A stretch of 64,000 nucleotides of DNA from Gemmatimonadota bacterium (GTDB taxonomy: Bacteria; Gemmatimonadota; Gemmatimonadetes; Longimicrobiales; Gaopeijiaceae): assembly GCA_022827345.1 (NCBI GenBank), contig JAJDTB010000035.1:124001-188000 (forward strand), written 5' to 3'. Of this stretch, positions 41,996 to 53,628 are shown piece by piece. A model generated the notes under the pieces. It did not search any database and had not been told where the DNA came from. It saw nothing but the letters and a program-made list of their open reading frames with translations. The stretch's first letter is position 1. Each line of letters starts with the position of its first letter. The position numbers were made by a program, and so were the translations under genes.

Positions 41996-42048
41996 GTTAC
42001 GTAACGGGAGTTTCAGGACCGTTACACAAAGATGGATGGCACCGTTAC
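41996..42048. promoter_or_regulatory. Cluster of three GTAACGG/CCGTTAC sites
   Basis: GTTACGTAACGG (41996-42007), ACCGTTAC (42018-42025) and ACCGTTAC (42041-42048; 23 bases from the second) within 53 bases, 124 bases upstream of the TonB receptor start. The first is identical over 12 bases to the site at 37498-37509. Looks like a multi-site operator. Confidence 0.55.
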
Positions 42049-42171
42049 GCCCGGTCGGAATCTTGCCTTGTGACATCACATCGATGATTCGGCGGCTGGA
42101 CCCCGAACCCGATCTGGAACCAGGGCCTGAGGGCTCTGCACGACAACACAGGCCAAAAGACGGATTACCAG

Positions 42172-44979
42172 ATGTTCAATGGCTTTCAAGGCATGCGACT
42201 CGTCCTGCTGACGATGTCGGCAGTCGCCATCCCGGCATCGGTTTCGGCGCAGGGAGTCGGGAGAATCGTGGGCCGGGTCGTGGACCTGAGGACCGCGCAA
42301 CCCCTGCCCAGTGCCCAGGTCTACCTGGAAGATCAATCCATTGGTTCCCTTTCGTCCGTCGACGGCAGATTCGTGCTGCGGAATGTCCCGGCGGGCGAGC
42401 GCGTAGTCGTTGTTCAGATGCTCGGATACGGCAGCAAGACGCTGACGGGTGTCTCGGTGGCTCCCGACGGCGTGGCGACGGTCGAGGTGGGCCTGGAGCA
42501 GGCTGCGGTGGAACTCGAGGGAATCACGGTCGAAGCCACGGTGGAGACGGGGTCGACCGCGGCCCTTCTCAACGAGCGCCAGACCGAGTCCTTCGTCGTG
42601 GACGCCATCGGCGCCGACCAGATCTCCCGCTCGCCCGACGGCAACGCCGCCGCCGCCCTCAAGCGAGTGCCGGGACTGTCGGTGGTGGACGGGAGATTCG
42701 CGTACGTGCGGGGCCTGGGTGAGCGATACAGCTCCACGACCCTCAACGGCGCACCCCTCGCGTCGCCCATGCCCGACCGCAAGGTCGTGCCGCTCGATGT
42801 GGTTCCCTCGGACCTCCTCGAGTCGATCGTGACCGCCAAGAGCTATTCGCCCGACCAGCCCGGCGACTACGCGGGGGGGCTCGTGGAGTTGCGCACCAAG
42901 GACTTCCCGACCCGGCGCATCTTCTCGGTGTCCGCTTCCAGCAGCTACAACTCGGCGGCCACCTTCGGCGATGGACTCCGCTACGCCGGGGGCGGCCTGG
43001 ATCTGCTGGGCTTCGAGGACGGTACGCGCAACCTTCCCGACCTGCTCCCGACCGACCGCCGAGTCATCTTCCCGAACTACACGCGCAGCGACCTCGAGCA
43101 CTTCGGCGAGGCGTTCGGCGGCGATTGGGGCCCCACGGTCGGCAGTCTTCCCCCCAACTCGTCCTTCGGCGCCTCGTTCGGCGACGACCTCGAACTCTTC
43201 GGCCGCTCCTTCGGCGTCCTGGGTTCGCTGACGTACTCGAATTCGTACGGCAACAAGGGCGACGTGATCGAGCGGGTCTTCTCCACCGCGGGTCTGGCGA
43301 ACCCCGAAGTGGACTACACCGGAGACGAAACCACCCACTCCGTGTCGCTGGGCGGCCTGGCGAATCTGTCGTACGAGCTGGCGCCCACCAGCCGGATCAC
43401 CGCCAACTTCCTCTACAACCGATTGATGGACGACGAGGCGCGGGTTTACGAGGGGTACAACCTCGACTCGGGAACGGACCAGCGGAACTACCGCATCCGC
43501 TTCCTCGCCCAGACGCTCATCAATGCACAGCTCAAGGGCGAGCACCGACTCGGTTTTCTCAACAACGCCAAGTTCGACTGGCGCGGGGCGTGGTCCCAGG
43601 CGGGCCGTTACGAGCCGAACACCCGCGAGGTGCTCTACCGCGAAGTGAATGGCCGCTTCCTGTTCGACAACTTCGTTTCGTCGGGATCGGTCTTCCATCA
43701 GGACCTGGTGGACGACACCTACAGCGGCGCGGGCGACCTCAGCATCCCCTTCACCGCGGGCGACCGCACCGGCGCCTTCAAGGTGGGCGGCTCCATGAGC
43801 GCCAAGGACCGGAACGCCTTCACCCGGCGCTTCCGCTACCTGCTGATCCCGGGCGGTGTGGTGACGAACGATGTCCGGCAGCGCGACCCCAACGGCCTCT
43901 TCAACCCGGAGACGATCGCCTCCAACGGCTTCGAACTCGTCGAGGCCACCTTCAGGCCCGACAACTACGATGCCCAGGAGGACATCAGCGCGGGCTACGC
44001 CATGGTCGACACCGAGGTGTCGGAATCCGTGAAGGTGCTGGCCGGTCTGCGCGTCGAGTCCGCGACGCAGATGGTCACCCCGTTTGATCTGCATGACGTG
44101 GGACGGGAGGCGCTCGAGGGCGCCAGTCTGGACAACACCGATATCCTCCCGGCGATCAACATGACCGTGGGACTGCGGGAAGGCATGAACCTGCGCCTCG
44201 CCGCGTCCCGCACGCTGGCCCGGCCGCAGCTTCGGGAACTCGCGCCCTTCTCCTTCGCCGACTACGCCGGCGGTTACCTGACCGTCGGGAACCCCGAGCT
44301 GGTCCGGTCGCTGATCCGGAACTACGACGCCCGCTGGGAGTTCTTCTTCGCTCCGGGCGCCCTGGTCGCCGCCAGCGGCTTCTACAAGACGTTCGACGAT
44401 CCCATCGAGGTCGCCGTGCTGCCCAGCACGGAGCTTCTCAAGTCGTGGATCAACGGCGGATCCGCCAACAACTACGGGATCGAACTCGAATTCCGGTCGG
44501 ATCTCGGCTTCGTGTCCCCCGGCCTGGAATCCGTGTCCCTCAACAGCAACCTGACACTCGTTCGATCCGAAGTGACGACTCCGGACGTGATCCGCATCTA
44601 CATCCCGGGAGAGGGCGGGACGGATCTGCCGAGCGTGCCGAAGACGCGGGCTCTGCAGGGCCAGTCCCCCTACGTCTTCAACGTCTCGGCGACCTACGCA
44701 TCCGGATCCGGCGACTCCCGTGCAAGCGTCCTGTTCAATCGCTTCGGGCGCCGCATCGACGCCGTGGGAGGCCAGGCCACCGCGGACATCTTCGAGGAGG
44801 CCCGCAGCCAGCTGGACATCGTGCTGGAACAGCGGCTCTCCAACGGCGCCAAGGTCAAGCTCTCGGCGAGCCGGCTCCTGGGCAATGTGGTCGAATTCAC
44901 CCAGGAAAGAGAACTGCTGCGCCGCTGGAACAACGGCCGGACGGTCTCTCTTTCCATCGGCTGGGACACCGGAAACTAG
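42172..44979 (+). CDS. TonB-dependent outer-membrane receptor
   Basis: 935-residue receptor. Seen: signal peptide (LVLLTMSAVAIPASVSAQ), CarboxypepD_reg domain about 30-108 (GRIVGRVVDLRTAQPLPSAQ), plug about 120-240 (FVVDAIGADQISRSPDGNAA, AALKRVPGLSVVDGRFAYVR, GLGERYSSTTLNGAPLASPM, DLLESIVTAKSYSPDQPGDY, AGGLVELRTKDFP), then barrel strands to the end (TVSLSIGWDTGN). The LGERYSSTTLNG block is typical of Caulobacter/Xanthomonas-type receptors. Substrate unknown. It leads a set with two lipoproteins and a response regulator. Confidence 0.9.
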   Translation: MFNGFQGMRLVLLTMSAVAIPASVSAQGVGRIVGRVVDLRTAQPLPSAQVYLEDQSIGSLSSVDGRFVLRNVPAGERVVVVQMLGYGSKTLTGVSVAPDGVATVEVGLEQAAVELEGITVEATVETGSTAALLNERQTESFVVDAIGADQISRSPDGNAAAALKRVPGLSVVDGRFAYVRGLGERYSSTTLNGAPLASPMPDRKVVPLDVVPSDLLESIVTAKSYSPDQPGDYAGGLVELRTKDFPTRRIFSVSASSSYNSAATFGDGLRYAGGGLDLLGFEDGTRNLPDLLPTDRRVIFPNYTRSDLEHFGEAFGGDWGPTVGSLPPNSSFGASFGDDLELFGRSFGVLGSLTYSNSYGNKGDVIERVFSTAGLANPEVDYTGDETTHSVSLGGLANLSYELAPTSRITANFLYNRLMDDEARVYEGYNLDSGTDQRNYRIRFLAQTLINAQLKGEHRLGFLNNAKFDWRGAWSQAGRYEPNTREVLYREVNGRFLFDNFVSSGSVFHQDLVDDTYSGAGDLSIPFTAGDRTGAFKVGGSMSAKDRNAFTRRFRYLLIPGGVVTNDVRQRDPNGLFNPETIASNGFELVEATFRPDNYDAQEDISAGYAMVDTEVSESVKVLAGLRVESATQMVTPFDLHDVGREALEGASLDNTDILPAINMTVGLREGMNLRLAASRTLARPQLRELAPFSFADYAGGYLTVGNPELVRSLIRNYDARWEFFFAPGALVAASGFYKTFDDPIEVAVLPSTELLKSWINGGSANNYGIELEFRSDLGFVSPGLESVSLNSNLTLVRSEVTTPDVIRIYIPGEGGTDLPSVPKTRALQGQSPYVFNVSATYASGSGDSRASVLFNRFGRRIDAVGGQATADIFEEARSQLDIVLEQRLSNGAKVKLSASRLLGNVVEFTQERELLRRWNNGRTVSLSIGWDTGN

Positions 44980-45105
44980 GAACCGTGCCAGGCAATGCAG
45001 GAACACCAACGCCCGACCCAATCACGAGCCGGCACCGGTCCGGCCAGGAACGGGCAGCAACCCGGGCGAATGAAACGCCCGAAACCAATCAGAGGAGAAG
45101 CAAAC

Positions 45106-46634
<1,529 letters not shown>

Positions 46635-46659
<25 letters not shown>

Positions 46660-47261
46660 CAGGCAGCGACCATGCAGGACGGGGCTCCCGCGCCGCCGCG
46701 CGCGGGAGGAGCCGGTCCTGGCTGGTCGCTGCCCTGCTGGCCGCCGCGCTCGGGTGCGGCGGCCAGCAGCCTTTCCCTGGTTCGGCACGCAGCCTCGACG
46801 AGTTGGGGCGCGAGGTGCTGGACGCTCTCGCCCGGGACGACCGCGACGCACTGGCGAGTTTCCGCCTCACCGAGACCGAGCACAACACCGTAGTGTGGCC
46901 CGAACTGCCGGCCGCGCAGGGGCCCTCGCCCTTCCCCATCGATCTCGCCTGGCAGAACATACAGTTGAGGAACAGTCGGGCGATTCCCCGCGCGGCGAGA
47001 ATCGTGCGCAGCGCGCAGCCCCTGGAGTTCGAATCCGTGCTGTGCGTCGGTGAGCTCGAGACCTTCGAGACGTTTTCGGTGCACACCGACTGCTACACGC
47101 ACTTCCGTTCCCGCGGCGGCCGATACCGCCTGCAGCTGTTCAAGGATGTGCTGGAACGGGGCGGCGGCTTTAAGATATTCCGTTACTACGATGAGGATCC
47201 CGAGTTCGCGGGCACGGCAGTCCGCGGCGACCCCGAGGGTCCTGCCGGAGGCAAGTCATGA
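46635..47261 (+). CDS. Lipoprotein of unknown function
   Basis: 208-residue lipoprotein (LLAAALGC, Cys41). The rest is alpha/beta: ARSLDELGREVLDALARDDR, ALASFRLTETEHNTVVWPEL, RGGRYRLQLFKDVLERGGGF, resembling small DUF-type periplasmic proteins with a helical N-terminus and a beta-sheet. ATG 46635 overlaps the previous gene by 25 bases; GTG 46623 is possible and no ribosome site decides. Its stop overlaps the response-regulator ATG, so the two are coupled. Confidence 0.65.
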
Positions 47262-48034
47262 GTCCCTCCCGCTCCGAAGCCGTCGAACTGGCCGGCCTCC
47301 AGCGGCCCGACGCGAAGCGCGAGCACCCCGCTCGCATCCTTGTCGTTGAGGACGAAGCCGAGATCGCGGCGCTGATCGCCTATCAGCTCACCCGTGAAGG
47401 CTACCGCGTCGAAACCGCGCTGACCGGCACCGTCGCGCTCGACGCCATCCACAGGGACGTACCCGACCTGATCGTCCTGGACCGGATGCTGCCGGGTCTT
47501 TCGGGTGATGAGGTGCTGAGATCGCTGAAGTCGGACCCGGCCACGCAGGGCGTTCCGATCCTGTTCGTGACCGCGAAGCGCGAACAGCGGGACCGGATCG
47601 ACGGCCTCGAGCTGGGAGCCGACGACTATCTCACCAAGCCCTTCAGTCCTCGCGAGCTCGTGCTGCGCGTCGATGCCATTCTGCGCCGGGCCCACGGTGA
47701 GCTGAAACCGGTCACAGGGGGCGGAAGGATCCTGAGCGCGGGTCCGCTGCGGGTGGACACGGGCGCGCACATCGTCACGCTGGATGGCGGGGAGGTGCCG
47801 CTCACGCCGACGGAGTTCCGCCTGCTGCGTACGTTGATGGAGCGGCGCGGCCGCACGCAGAGCCGGCGGCAGCTCCTGTCCGAGGCCTGGAACGTGGACT
47901 CGGGCACGGCTGGCCGGCTCCACACCCGCACCGTGGACATGCATGTGCGCCGGCTCAGGGGCAAGCTGGGCAGCGCGGGCGACTGGATCGAGACCGTACG
48001 GGGATTCGGCTACCGGTTTCAGCAGTCCCGCTGA
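47258..48034 (+). CDS. OmpR/PhoB-family response regulator
   Basis: 258-residue DNA-binding response regulator. Seen: receiver with ILVVEDEAEIAALIAYQL (Glu31, Asp32), phospho-acceptor Asp75 in LIVLDRMLPG, Thr105 and Lys127 (LTKPFSP); winged-helix effector about 155-255 with VPLTPTEFRLLRTLMERRGR, RTVDMHVRRLRGKLG and IETVRGFGYRF. CCGGAGGCA ribosome site. No histidine kinase is next to it; it follows directly on the lipoprotein gene in the receptor operon, so it may control that operon, or respond to the state of the envelope. Confidence 0.93.
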   Translation: MSPSRSEAVELAGLQRPDAKREHPARILVVEDEAEIAALIAYQLTREGYRVETALTGTVALDAIHRDVPDLIVLDRMLPGLSGDEVLRSLKSDPATQGVPILFVTAKREQRDRIDGLELGADDYLTKPFSPRELVLRVDAILRRAHGELKPVTGGGRILSAGPLRVDTGAHIVTLDGGEVPLTPTEFRLLRTLMERRGRTQSRRQLLSEAWNVDSGTAGRLHTRTVDMHVRRLRGKLGSAGDWIETVRGFGYRFQQSR

Positions 48035-48109
48035 GGGCGCCGAAGCTCCTCCTCGCCCCAGGCACGATGCTAGCACGTGATGCTGGCACCCGCCGGATCC
48101 CCCTCCCGC

Positions 48110-50707
48110 CTACCCCGGCCGGCGGCTTGTAGCGCTCCCCCCGATCGGATCGCCCGGCGGCAGCTGCAGCGACTCGCCCGGCGTCGTGTTCTCGATCCGC
48201 TGCTGCCAGCGGCGAATGTCGGCCGCCACCAGGCGCTGGTGCGGCGACGCTCCCGCGAGCGCCTCCAGCCTCCCCGCCAGCGCCTCGAGGCGATCCGCCA
48301 GCACCGCGCGCGCCTCGGTCAGGACATCCGCGCTGCCGGCCTGCCGCATCATCCGGTCGGCCACGGCCCGCTGAATGGCGTGCTGGACCCGCGCCCGGTA
48401 CTCGTCCCCCTCGGCCGGCGCGTCCCAGGTCGCCTCGATCAGGCGGTCCGTCACCTCCTCCAGGTCGGGGTAGTCGCCCATGCTGCCGTACACCACGAGG
48501 CGCGCCATCCGCTGCGGGTGCAGGATCTCGCCCACCGTGAAGTCGGCGGCGGCCTCGGCCGCGCCCAGCGGGTCGAAGATCACCTCGGTGTGGCCCGCGA
48601 AGACCTCACCCTCGTCGTGCCGGAAGGCGGGCGGCGGAATCATCGACACCACCTCTTCGGGCATCGCCAGGAAGTCCACGGTCAGCGCCGACAGGATCGT
48701 CTCCAGCGCGTCCCGCTGCTCCTCGCCGGCGACGATCTCCACCGCCGTCTGTCCGTCGCCCTTCAGCGCATAGTTGTAGTCGGCCCCGCCCAGGCTCTGC
48801 GCCGCGGCCCGCAGCTGGAAGCGGTGATGCATGTAGAGCGGCAGCAGCACGAACTCCAGGTCGGAGAGCGGCCGGCCCGCGCGGATCATGTCCTCGCCGA
48901 AGCCCTGCATGCCGATGTTGCGGACCCGGATCTCGTGCTTGAGGTGGTCCACCAGGTTGGCGCCGTTGTCCCAGACGCCCGCGTAGGGGTGCGCCGCGCC
49001 GATGAAGTTGTTGTTGGTGTGGGCCATGAACCCGAGGCCGTCGCGAATCCCCTGCATCACGATCGCCTCGAGCGCCGCAGCCTCGTTCGTCCCCTCGGAA
49101 AACTCCCGGTACAGCCAGTTCACCGAGAGCTTGTCGTACTCGCCGATCCTCTGGACGTAGGCGTTGGAGAGGTCCAGGTCGCCGTTCGAATCGATCTCGA
49201 CGTACGGCGCCGGGTAGTCCATCACGCTCTCGCGCCCGTAGGTGCTCGACAGGTAGTTGTGGGGGAAGCCCAGCGTGTGCCCGACCTCGTGGGCCGAAAG
49301 CTGCCGCACCCGCGCCAGCGCCATCTCGACCGCATCCGACCCCTCGGCCACCTGCGCCAGGTATTCGAAGCCCGGGGCGAACGACAGGCCGCAGGACATC
49401 GACCCCGCGCCCCCCATCGACCCCATCCAGCCCATCGACCCCATCGCCGCATCGTCACCCACCGTGCCCACGAACGGCGCCACCATCCCCTGCCCGTGCA
49501 GGTAGTCCTGCCGCAGCCGCAGGCTCCCCAGATTCACCACGCCGCGGATGATCTCGCCAGTCCGCGGATCGGTCACCGTGTTGCCGTACGAGTACCCCCG
49601 AGTCCGCCGGTGCGTCCAGTGGATCATGTTGTAGCGGATGTCCTGCGGGTCCACGCCCTCCGGCAGCACCTCCACCCTGTAGGCATCGATGAACCCCGCG
49701 GCCTCGAAGGCGTCCTCCCACCACGCCGCTCCCTCGATCAACGCGCTGCGGATCGGCTCGGGCGTCCCCGGATCGACGTAGTACACGATCGGCTCCACCG
49801 CCTCCGACGGGTCCGCTCCCGGATTGCGCTTCTCGAGCCGGTGGCGAGCCACGAGCCGGATGCGCAGGTCCTCGTCGATCGGCGACGCGTAGTTGAAGAT
49901 CGTCGGCCCGTTCACCCCGATGCGCGGGTCGGCCAGCCGCGGCCGGTACCCGTCGTCCGGGAGCTGGATGAACGAGTGGTGCTGGCGCAGCGTCACCGCT
50001 TCGGGATTCACCGCCACTCCCCGCACCAGCCCGCCCGCATCGCTGCCGGTGAAAGTCAGCAGCGCTTCCACCTCGGTGTTCTCCGGGTAGGACGCCGTCG
50101 CCGGCAGGTGAATCGCCGAACGGGACGCGTCGAGGCTGAAGTTCCCCTGCCCCCGCTGCGCAATCTGCCCGATCGCGTTGCGCGCGTCCCGGATGAAGAA
50201 CGGCGTCGCATCCACCAGCACCCGGCTCCCGGTCTGCGCGGCGATGTCGAACCCCCAGTATACCGACGGCGCAAAGGCGTCGCGCACCGCCTGCACCTCG
50301 GTCGGATTGTCGCTCCGCGCCTGGAACTGGTAGTTGGGCTCCATGAGCAGCACCCGCGGCCCCACCCGCTTCGCCTCCAGCACATGCGTCCCGCGCAGCT
50401 GCCCGCGATCGATCCCGACCGGATTCGAACCCAGACCCGACCCCATCGAGATCTGGTAGAGGAACTCGCCCCCCTCCAGGTCCAGCTCCCAGTAAAGCAG
50501 CCCCGCCCCGTCGTCCCAGTAGAGGTCGAAGAACCCCTCCATCGCCGTCATGCCCTCGGTCTTCGCCTCGATGGTCGGGCGGTCGTCCTGCGCGGTGGCC
50601 TCGGGCGCAGCGAGGACCGCGCCGAGAGTGAAGGTCAGCGCGGCGAGGACCGTAGTATTAAAGGGCCTCGATTCGCTCGGGGGCGCGGCGTTGCGTGAAG
50701 AGAACAT
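48110..50707 (-). CDS. Zinc metalloprotease (DUF5117/DUF4953 type)
   Basis: 865-residue secreted protease. Seen: signal peptide (AALTFTLGAVLAAPEATAQ), DUF5117-like N-terminal beta part (GFFDLYWDDGAGLLYWELDL, LLMEPNYQFQARSDNPTEVQ), and catalytic HEVGHTLGFPHNYLSS at about 470-485 (HExGHxxGxxHN) followed by SVMDYPAPYVEI as the Met-turn (metzincin). Before it WWEDAFEAAGFIDAYRVEVL and YNMIHWTHRRTRGYSYGNTV match the DUF4953 portion. A Met/Gly-rich insert (MGSMGWMGSMGGAGSM) precedes the active site. Likely peptide degradation outside the cell. Confidence 0.92.
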   Translation of the reverse strand: MFSSRNAAPPSESRPFNTTVLAALTFTLGAVLAAPEATAQDDRPTIEAKTEGMTAMEGFFDLYWDDGAGLLYWELDLEGGEFLYQISMGSGLGSNPVGIDRGQLRGTHVLEAKRVGPRVLLMEPNYQFQARSDNPTEVQAVRDAFAPSVYWGFDIAAQTGSRVLVDATPFFIRDARNAIGQIAQRGQGNFSLDASRSAIHLPATASYPENTEVEALLTFTGSDAGGLVRGVAVNPEAVTLRQHHSFIQLPDDGYRPRLADPRIGVNGPTIFNYASPIDEDLRIRLVARHRLEKRNPGADPSEAVEPIVYYVDPGTPEPIRSALIEGAAWWEDAFEAAGFIDAYRVEVLPEGVDPQDIRYNMIHWTHRRTRGYSYGNTVTDPRTGEIIRGVVNLGSLRLRQDYLHGQGMVAPFVGTVGDDAAMGSMGWMGSMGGAGSMSCGLSFAPGFEYLAQVAEGSDAVEMALARVRQLSAHEVGHTLGFPHNYLSSTYGRESVMDYPAPYVEIDSNGDLDLSNAYVQRIGEYDKLSVNWLYREFSEGTNEAAALEAIVMQGIRDGLGFMAHTNNNFIGAAHPYAGVWDNGANLVDHLKHEIRVRNIGMQGFGEDMIRAGRPLSDLEFVLLPLYMHHRFQLRAAAQSLGGADYNYALKGDGQTAVEIVAGEEQRDALETILSALTVDFLAMPEEVVSMIPPPAFRHDEGEVFAGHTEVIFDPLGAAEAAADFTVGEILHPQRMARLVVYGSMGDYPDLEEVTDRLIEATWDAPAEGDEYRARVQHAIQRAVADRMMRQAGSADVLTEARAVLADRLEALAGRLEALAGASPHQRLVAADIRRWQQRIENTTPGESLQLPPGDPIGGSATSRRPG

Positions 50708-50902
50708 CTGGCTGCCTTACCCGGACGTCTGCCGGTGCACTGGGTTGGTCGGAGCCGCGCGGCTGGTGGGCCGCGGAGAGGCTCGGGTACGCCGGGGAGA
50801 CTGTAACCGCCGGGTTGCGGGCGCAAGGCTGGAGGCGTGGGCGGGCCGAGGGGTGACGGGCACCGGTCGCCTGAGTGTGGTGGATGAAGGGCGGCCGTCG
50901 CC

Positions 50903-52531
50903 TTACCGCGGCTTCTCCACGAGCACCGGCGGAACCCGGCCCAGCGACGCCTGCTCCAGGTCGTAGGCGTAGGCAAGAAGGTCCGCATCGGCCCAGAGGT
51001 CGCCGATGAAGGCGACGACGAAGGGGGTCCCGTCGTCGTAGTAGCCGAAGGGGACGGCCACCGTCGGCAGCCCGATGTCGTTGATGATGTTGCTCGGCAG
51101 TTCGGCGTGGTTGTTGGGCCGATAGTCGGGGCGCTCGGGGTCCTCCACCAGAGGACGGATCGGTTCGCCCGCCTGGGGGAAGAAGAGCCCGTCCAGGTCG
51201 TTCTCCTCCAGCACCGCCCTGAACAGCGCGCGCATCTCCCTGCGCCAGGCCTGGAACGCGTCCGCCTCCTCGGTCGCGGTCGGTGCGATCGGCGGACGGG
51301 AGCTGCTCCCGCCGCGAAACTGACGGCCGGCCAGTGCCTCCCACTCCTCCGCGCTATGGAAGGCGGCGTCGGGGCCCAGCCCCTGGAAGTAGACCGCCAG
51401 GTCGTGGCTCCCGACCGAGGGCACGCGGGGCCGCTCGTCATACAGCTCCACCCATCCCCGCTCGGCGAACGGGTCTTCCACGACTTCCGCCCCTTCGCTC
51501 TCCAGGATCCCGACCGCGTCGCGGTACAGTGCTTCCGTCTCCGGCGCGAGCGGCAGGAAGGACGTCCTCCACCCCAGCCCGACAAGCCCGAACCGCTTCC
51601 CGGTCAGCGCCGACACCGACAGCGCGGCCTCGTAGCCGAATTCCGGGATGTGTTCGGCGCCCGCGTAGGACGCGAAGTCCTCGGGGCTGGGTCCGGCGAT
51701 GACGTCGAGGGTGATCGCGGCGCCGCGCACGGTGCGGGCGAGCGGCCCGACCACGTCCCGGTAGGTGGCGTCGATCGGCACCACGCCTTCGAGCGGGACC
51801 AGGCCGAAGGTCGGCTTCACGCCCACCAGCGCCTGGGCGGCGGCCGGATTCTGGATCGACCCGCCCGTCTCGGTCCCCAGCCCCAGCACGGCGAAGCTGG
51901 CGTTCACCGCGGTGGCCGTCCCGCCGCTGGAGCCGCCCGGCACCCTGTCCGTCGCGTACGGGTTGAGCGTCTCGCCGGCCACGGTGCTGCGGGTGCGGGT
52001 GCCGTGCCCCGCGAAGTCGGGCATGTTCGTCTTGCCGAGGACGACCGCGCCGGCGGCCCTGAGGCGCTCCACGGCCACCGCATCGTCGCCGGGGATCATG
52101 TCGATCCCTTCCGTCGCCGCGCTGAACCCGTTGAAGCCCGCCGTGGTCACCAGGCCCGCGTAGTCGAGGTTGTCCTTGATCACCACGGGAACTCCGTGCA
52201 GCGGCCCGCGGGGACCGGTGGCGCGAAGCTCCTCGTCGAGCGCGGCGGCGATCTCCAGCGCGTCCGGATTCATCGAGATGAACGCGTTGTAGTGGTTCTC
52301 GTAGCGCTCGATGCGGTCGAGGAAGGCCTGCACGACTTCCACGACTGTGTAGGCGGAGGCGCGATAGGCTTCCTGGAGTTCGACCACGGTGAGTTCGACG
52401 ATGTCGACGGCGGCGGTCGGCTGCTGCGCGGATGCGGGCAAGGGCACCGGCAGGCCCGCCAGAGCCGCCACGACCGAAACGACCATGGCCCGGCGCATGA
52501 CGCACGTCGAGGAGGGGGTTGCATCATCCAT
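50903..52531 (-). CDS. Amidase-signature family amidohydrolase
   Basis: 542-residue exported amidase. Seen: signal peptide (VVSVVAALAGLPVPLPASAQ) and the Lys/Ser/Ser triad: Lys119 in GVPVVIKDN, cis-Ser in GGSSGGTATA (about 201-202), nucleophile Ser225 in TETGGSIQNPA. Further: LGKTNMPDFAGHGTRTRS, VGVKPTFGLVPLEGVVPI. ATG 52531 used; ATG 52498 would also keep a signal, and no ribosome site decides. Secreted amidases of this group cleave peptide amides or other carboxamides; substrate unknown. Confidence 0.9.
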   Translation of the reverse strand: MDDATPSSTCVMRRAMVVSVVAALAGLPVPLPASAQQPTAAVDIVELTVVELQEAYRASAYTVVEVVQAFLDRIERYENHYNAFISMNPDALEIAAALDEELRATGPRGPLHGVPVVIKDNLDYAGLVTTAGFNGFSAATEGIDMIPGDDAVAVERLRAAGAVVLGKTNMPDFAGHGTRTRSTVAGETLNPYATDRVPGGSSGGTATAVNASFAVLGLGTETGGSIQNPAAAQALVGVKPTFGLVPLEGVVPIDATYRDVVGPLARTVRGAAITLDVIAGPSPEDFASYAGAEHIPEFGYEAALSVSALTGKRFGLVGLGWRTSFLPLAPETEALYRDAVGILESEGAEVVEDPFAERGWVELYDERPRVPSVGSHDLAVYFQGLGPDAAFHSAEEWEALAGRQFRGGSSSRPPIAPTATEEADAFQAWRREMRALFRAVLEENDLDGLFFPQAGEPIRPLVEDPERPDYRPNNHAELPSNIINDIGLPTVAVPFGYYDDGTPFVVAFIGDLWADADLLAYAYDLEQASLGRVPPVLVEKPR

Positions 52532-52670
52532 GTCAGCACCACGATACGGCATGGCAGAGGACCCCGCACGATGGGGTGCGCCGCACGGGACGTTAGAATA
52601 GGATCGTGTCGGCCGGTTCCGCAGCCGGCCGGGCCACCCGGGCAATGACGAGAAAGGATGGAGGAGACTC

Positions 52671-53576
52671 ATGGCGAAATCCACCGAGTCACTCATCTCC
52701 ATCCTCGATCTCGAGCCGCTCGAGCTGAACATCTATCGCGGGCAGAACCACGACATCGGCTCGGGGCGCATCTTCGGCGGGCAGGTGCTCGCCCAGGCGC
52801 TGGTGGCGGCCCGGCGCACGATCGACGAGGTCGACCGGACGGCCCACTCGCTGCACGCGTACTTCATCCTCGAGGGCGACCTGGACGATCCGGTGGTGTA
52901 CTTCGTCGACCGCCTGCGCGACGGCCGGAGCTTCACCACGCGGCGCGTCACGGCGATCCAGCACGGCCGGGCCATCTTCACGCTGTCGGCATCGTTTCAC
53001 CGCGCGGAGGAGGGGCTCGCGCACCAGACCGGAATGCCCGATGTCCCGCCGCCCGAGGAACTGCGCTCCGAAGTCGACCTCCTCCGCGAGCGGGCCGACC
53101 TGATCCCCGATCACCTGCGGGCCATCCTCACGCAGGCTCGCCCGCTGCAGTTCCGCCCGGTGGAGCCCTTCACCTTCCTGGACCGCGCCCCCCGTCCTCC
53201 CCACCGCTGCATCTGGATCCGGTCGCCGGGCGCGCTCCCCAACAACCCCGTGTACCACCAGGGCGCCCTGGCCTACGCTTCCGACTACGGCCTCCTCTCC
53301 ACGGCGCTGCAGCCGCACGGCCGCACGGTGCGCGACACCGACGTGATGGCGGCGTCGCTGGACCACTCGCTCTGGTTCCACCGCCCCTTCCGCGCGGACG
53401 AGTGGCTCCTGTATTCGCTGGACAGCCCCGTGGCCCATGGCGCGAGGGGGTTCGCGGCCGGAACTTTCTTCACCCGTGACGGACAGATCGTGGCCTCGGC
53501 GGCGCAGGAGGGTTTGCTGCGTACCGGAATCCGGCGCAGCCGAAAGCGACCGCCCGCGACGCCCAACATCCCGTGA
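52671..53576 (+). CDS. tesB: Acyl-CoA thioesterase II
   Basis: 301-residue double hot-dog thioesterase that cleaves acyl-CoA to fatty acid and CoA. Seen: LDLEPLELNIYRGQNHD, RIFGGQVLAQALVAARRTID, SLHAYFILEGDLDDPVVYFV, RDGRSFTTRRVTAIQHGR, and the second half with VYHQGALAYASDYGLLSTAL, MAASLDHSLWFHRPF (catalytic Asp region) and FFTRDGQIVASAAQEGL. GGAGGAGACTC before ATG 52671. Followed by the thioredoxin-like gene after 52 bases. Confidence 0.93.
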   Translation: MAKSTESLISILDLEPLELNIYRGQNHDIGSGRIFGGQVLAQALVAARRTIDEVDRTAHSLHAYFILEGDLDDPVVYFVDRLRDGRSFTTRRVTAIQHGRAIFTLSASFHRAEEGLAHQTGMPDVPPPEELRSEVDLLRERADLIPDHLRAILTQARPLQFRPVEPFTFLDRAPRPPHRCIWIRSPGALPNNPVYHQGALAYASDYGLLSTALQPHGRTVRDTDVMAASLDHSLWFHRPFRADEWLLYSLDSPVAHGARGFAAGTFFTRDGQIVASAAQEGLLRTGIRRSRKRPPATPNIP

Positions 53577-53628
53577 CCGCCAGGCCGCATCGTCGTGCGA
53601 GCCCGAAACCAGGAGACCTTCCCACCCC

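Noticed and set aside
42076-45021. 981-codon open frame on the minus strand
   Set aside because: Exactly antisense to the TonB receptor gene, with a composition expected from GC-rich codon bias and no recognisable domain; a shadow.
48077-50698. 873-codon open frame on the plus strand
   Set aside because: Antisense to the metalloprotease gene whose HExGHxxGxxHN site is clear; the antisense product is Arg/His/Val-rich without any domain.
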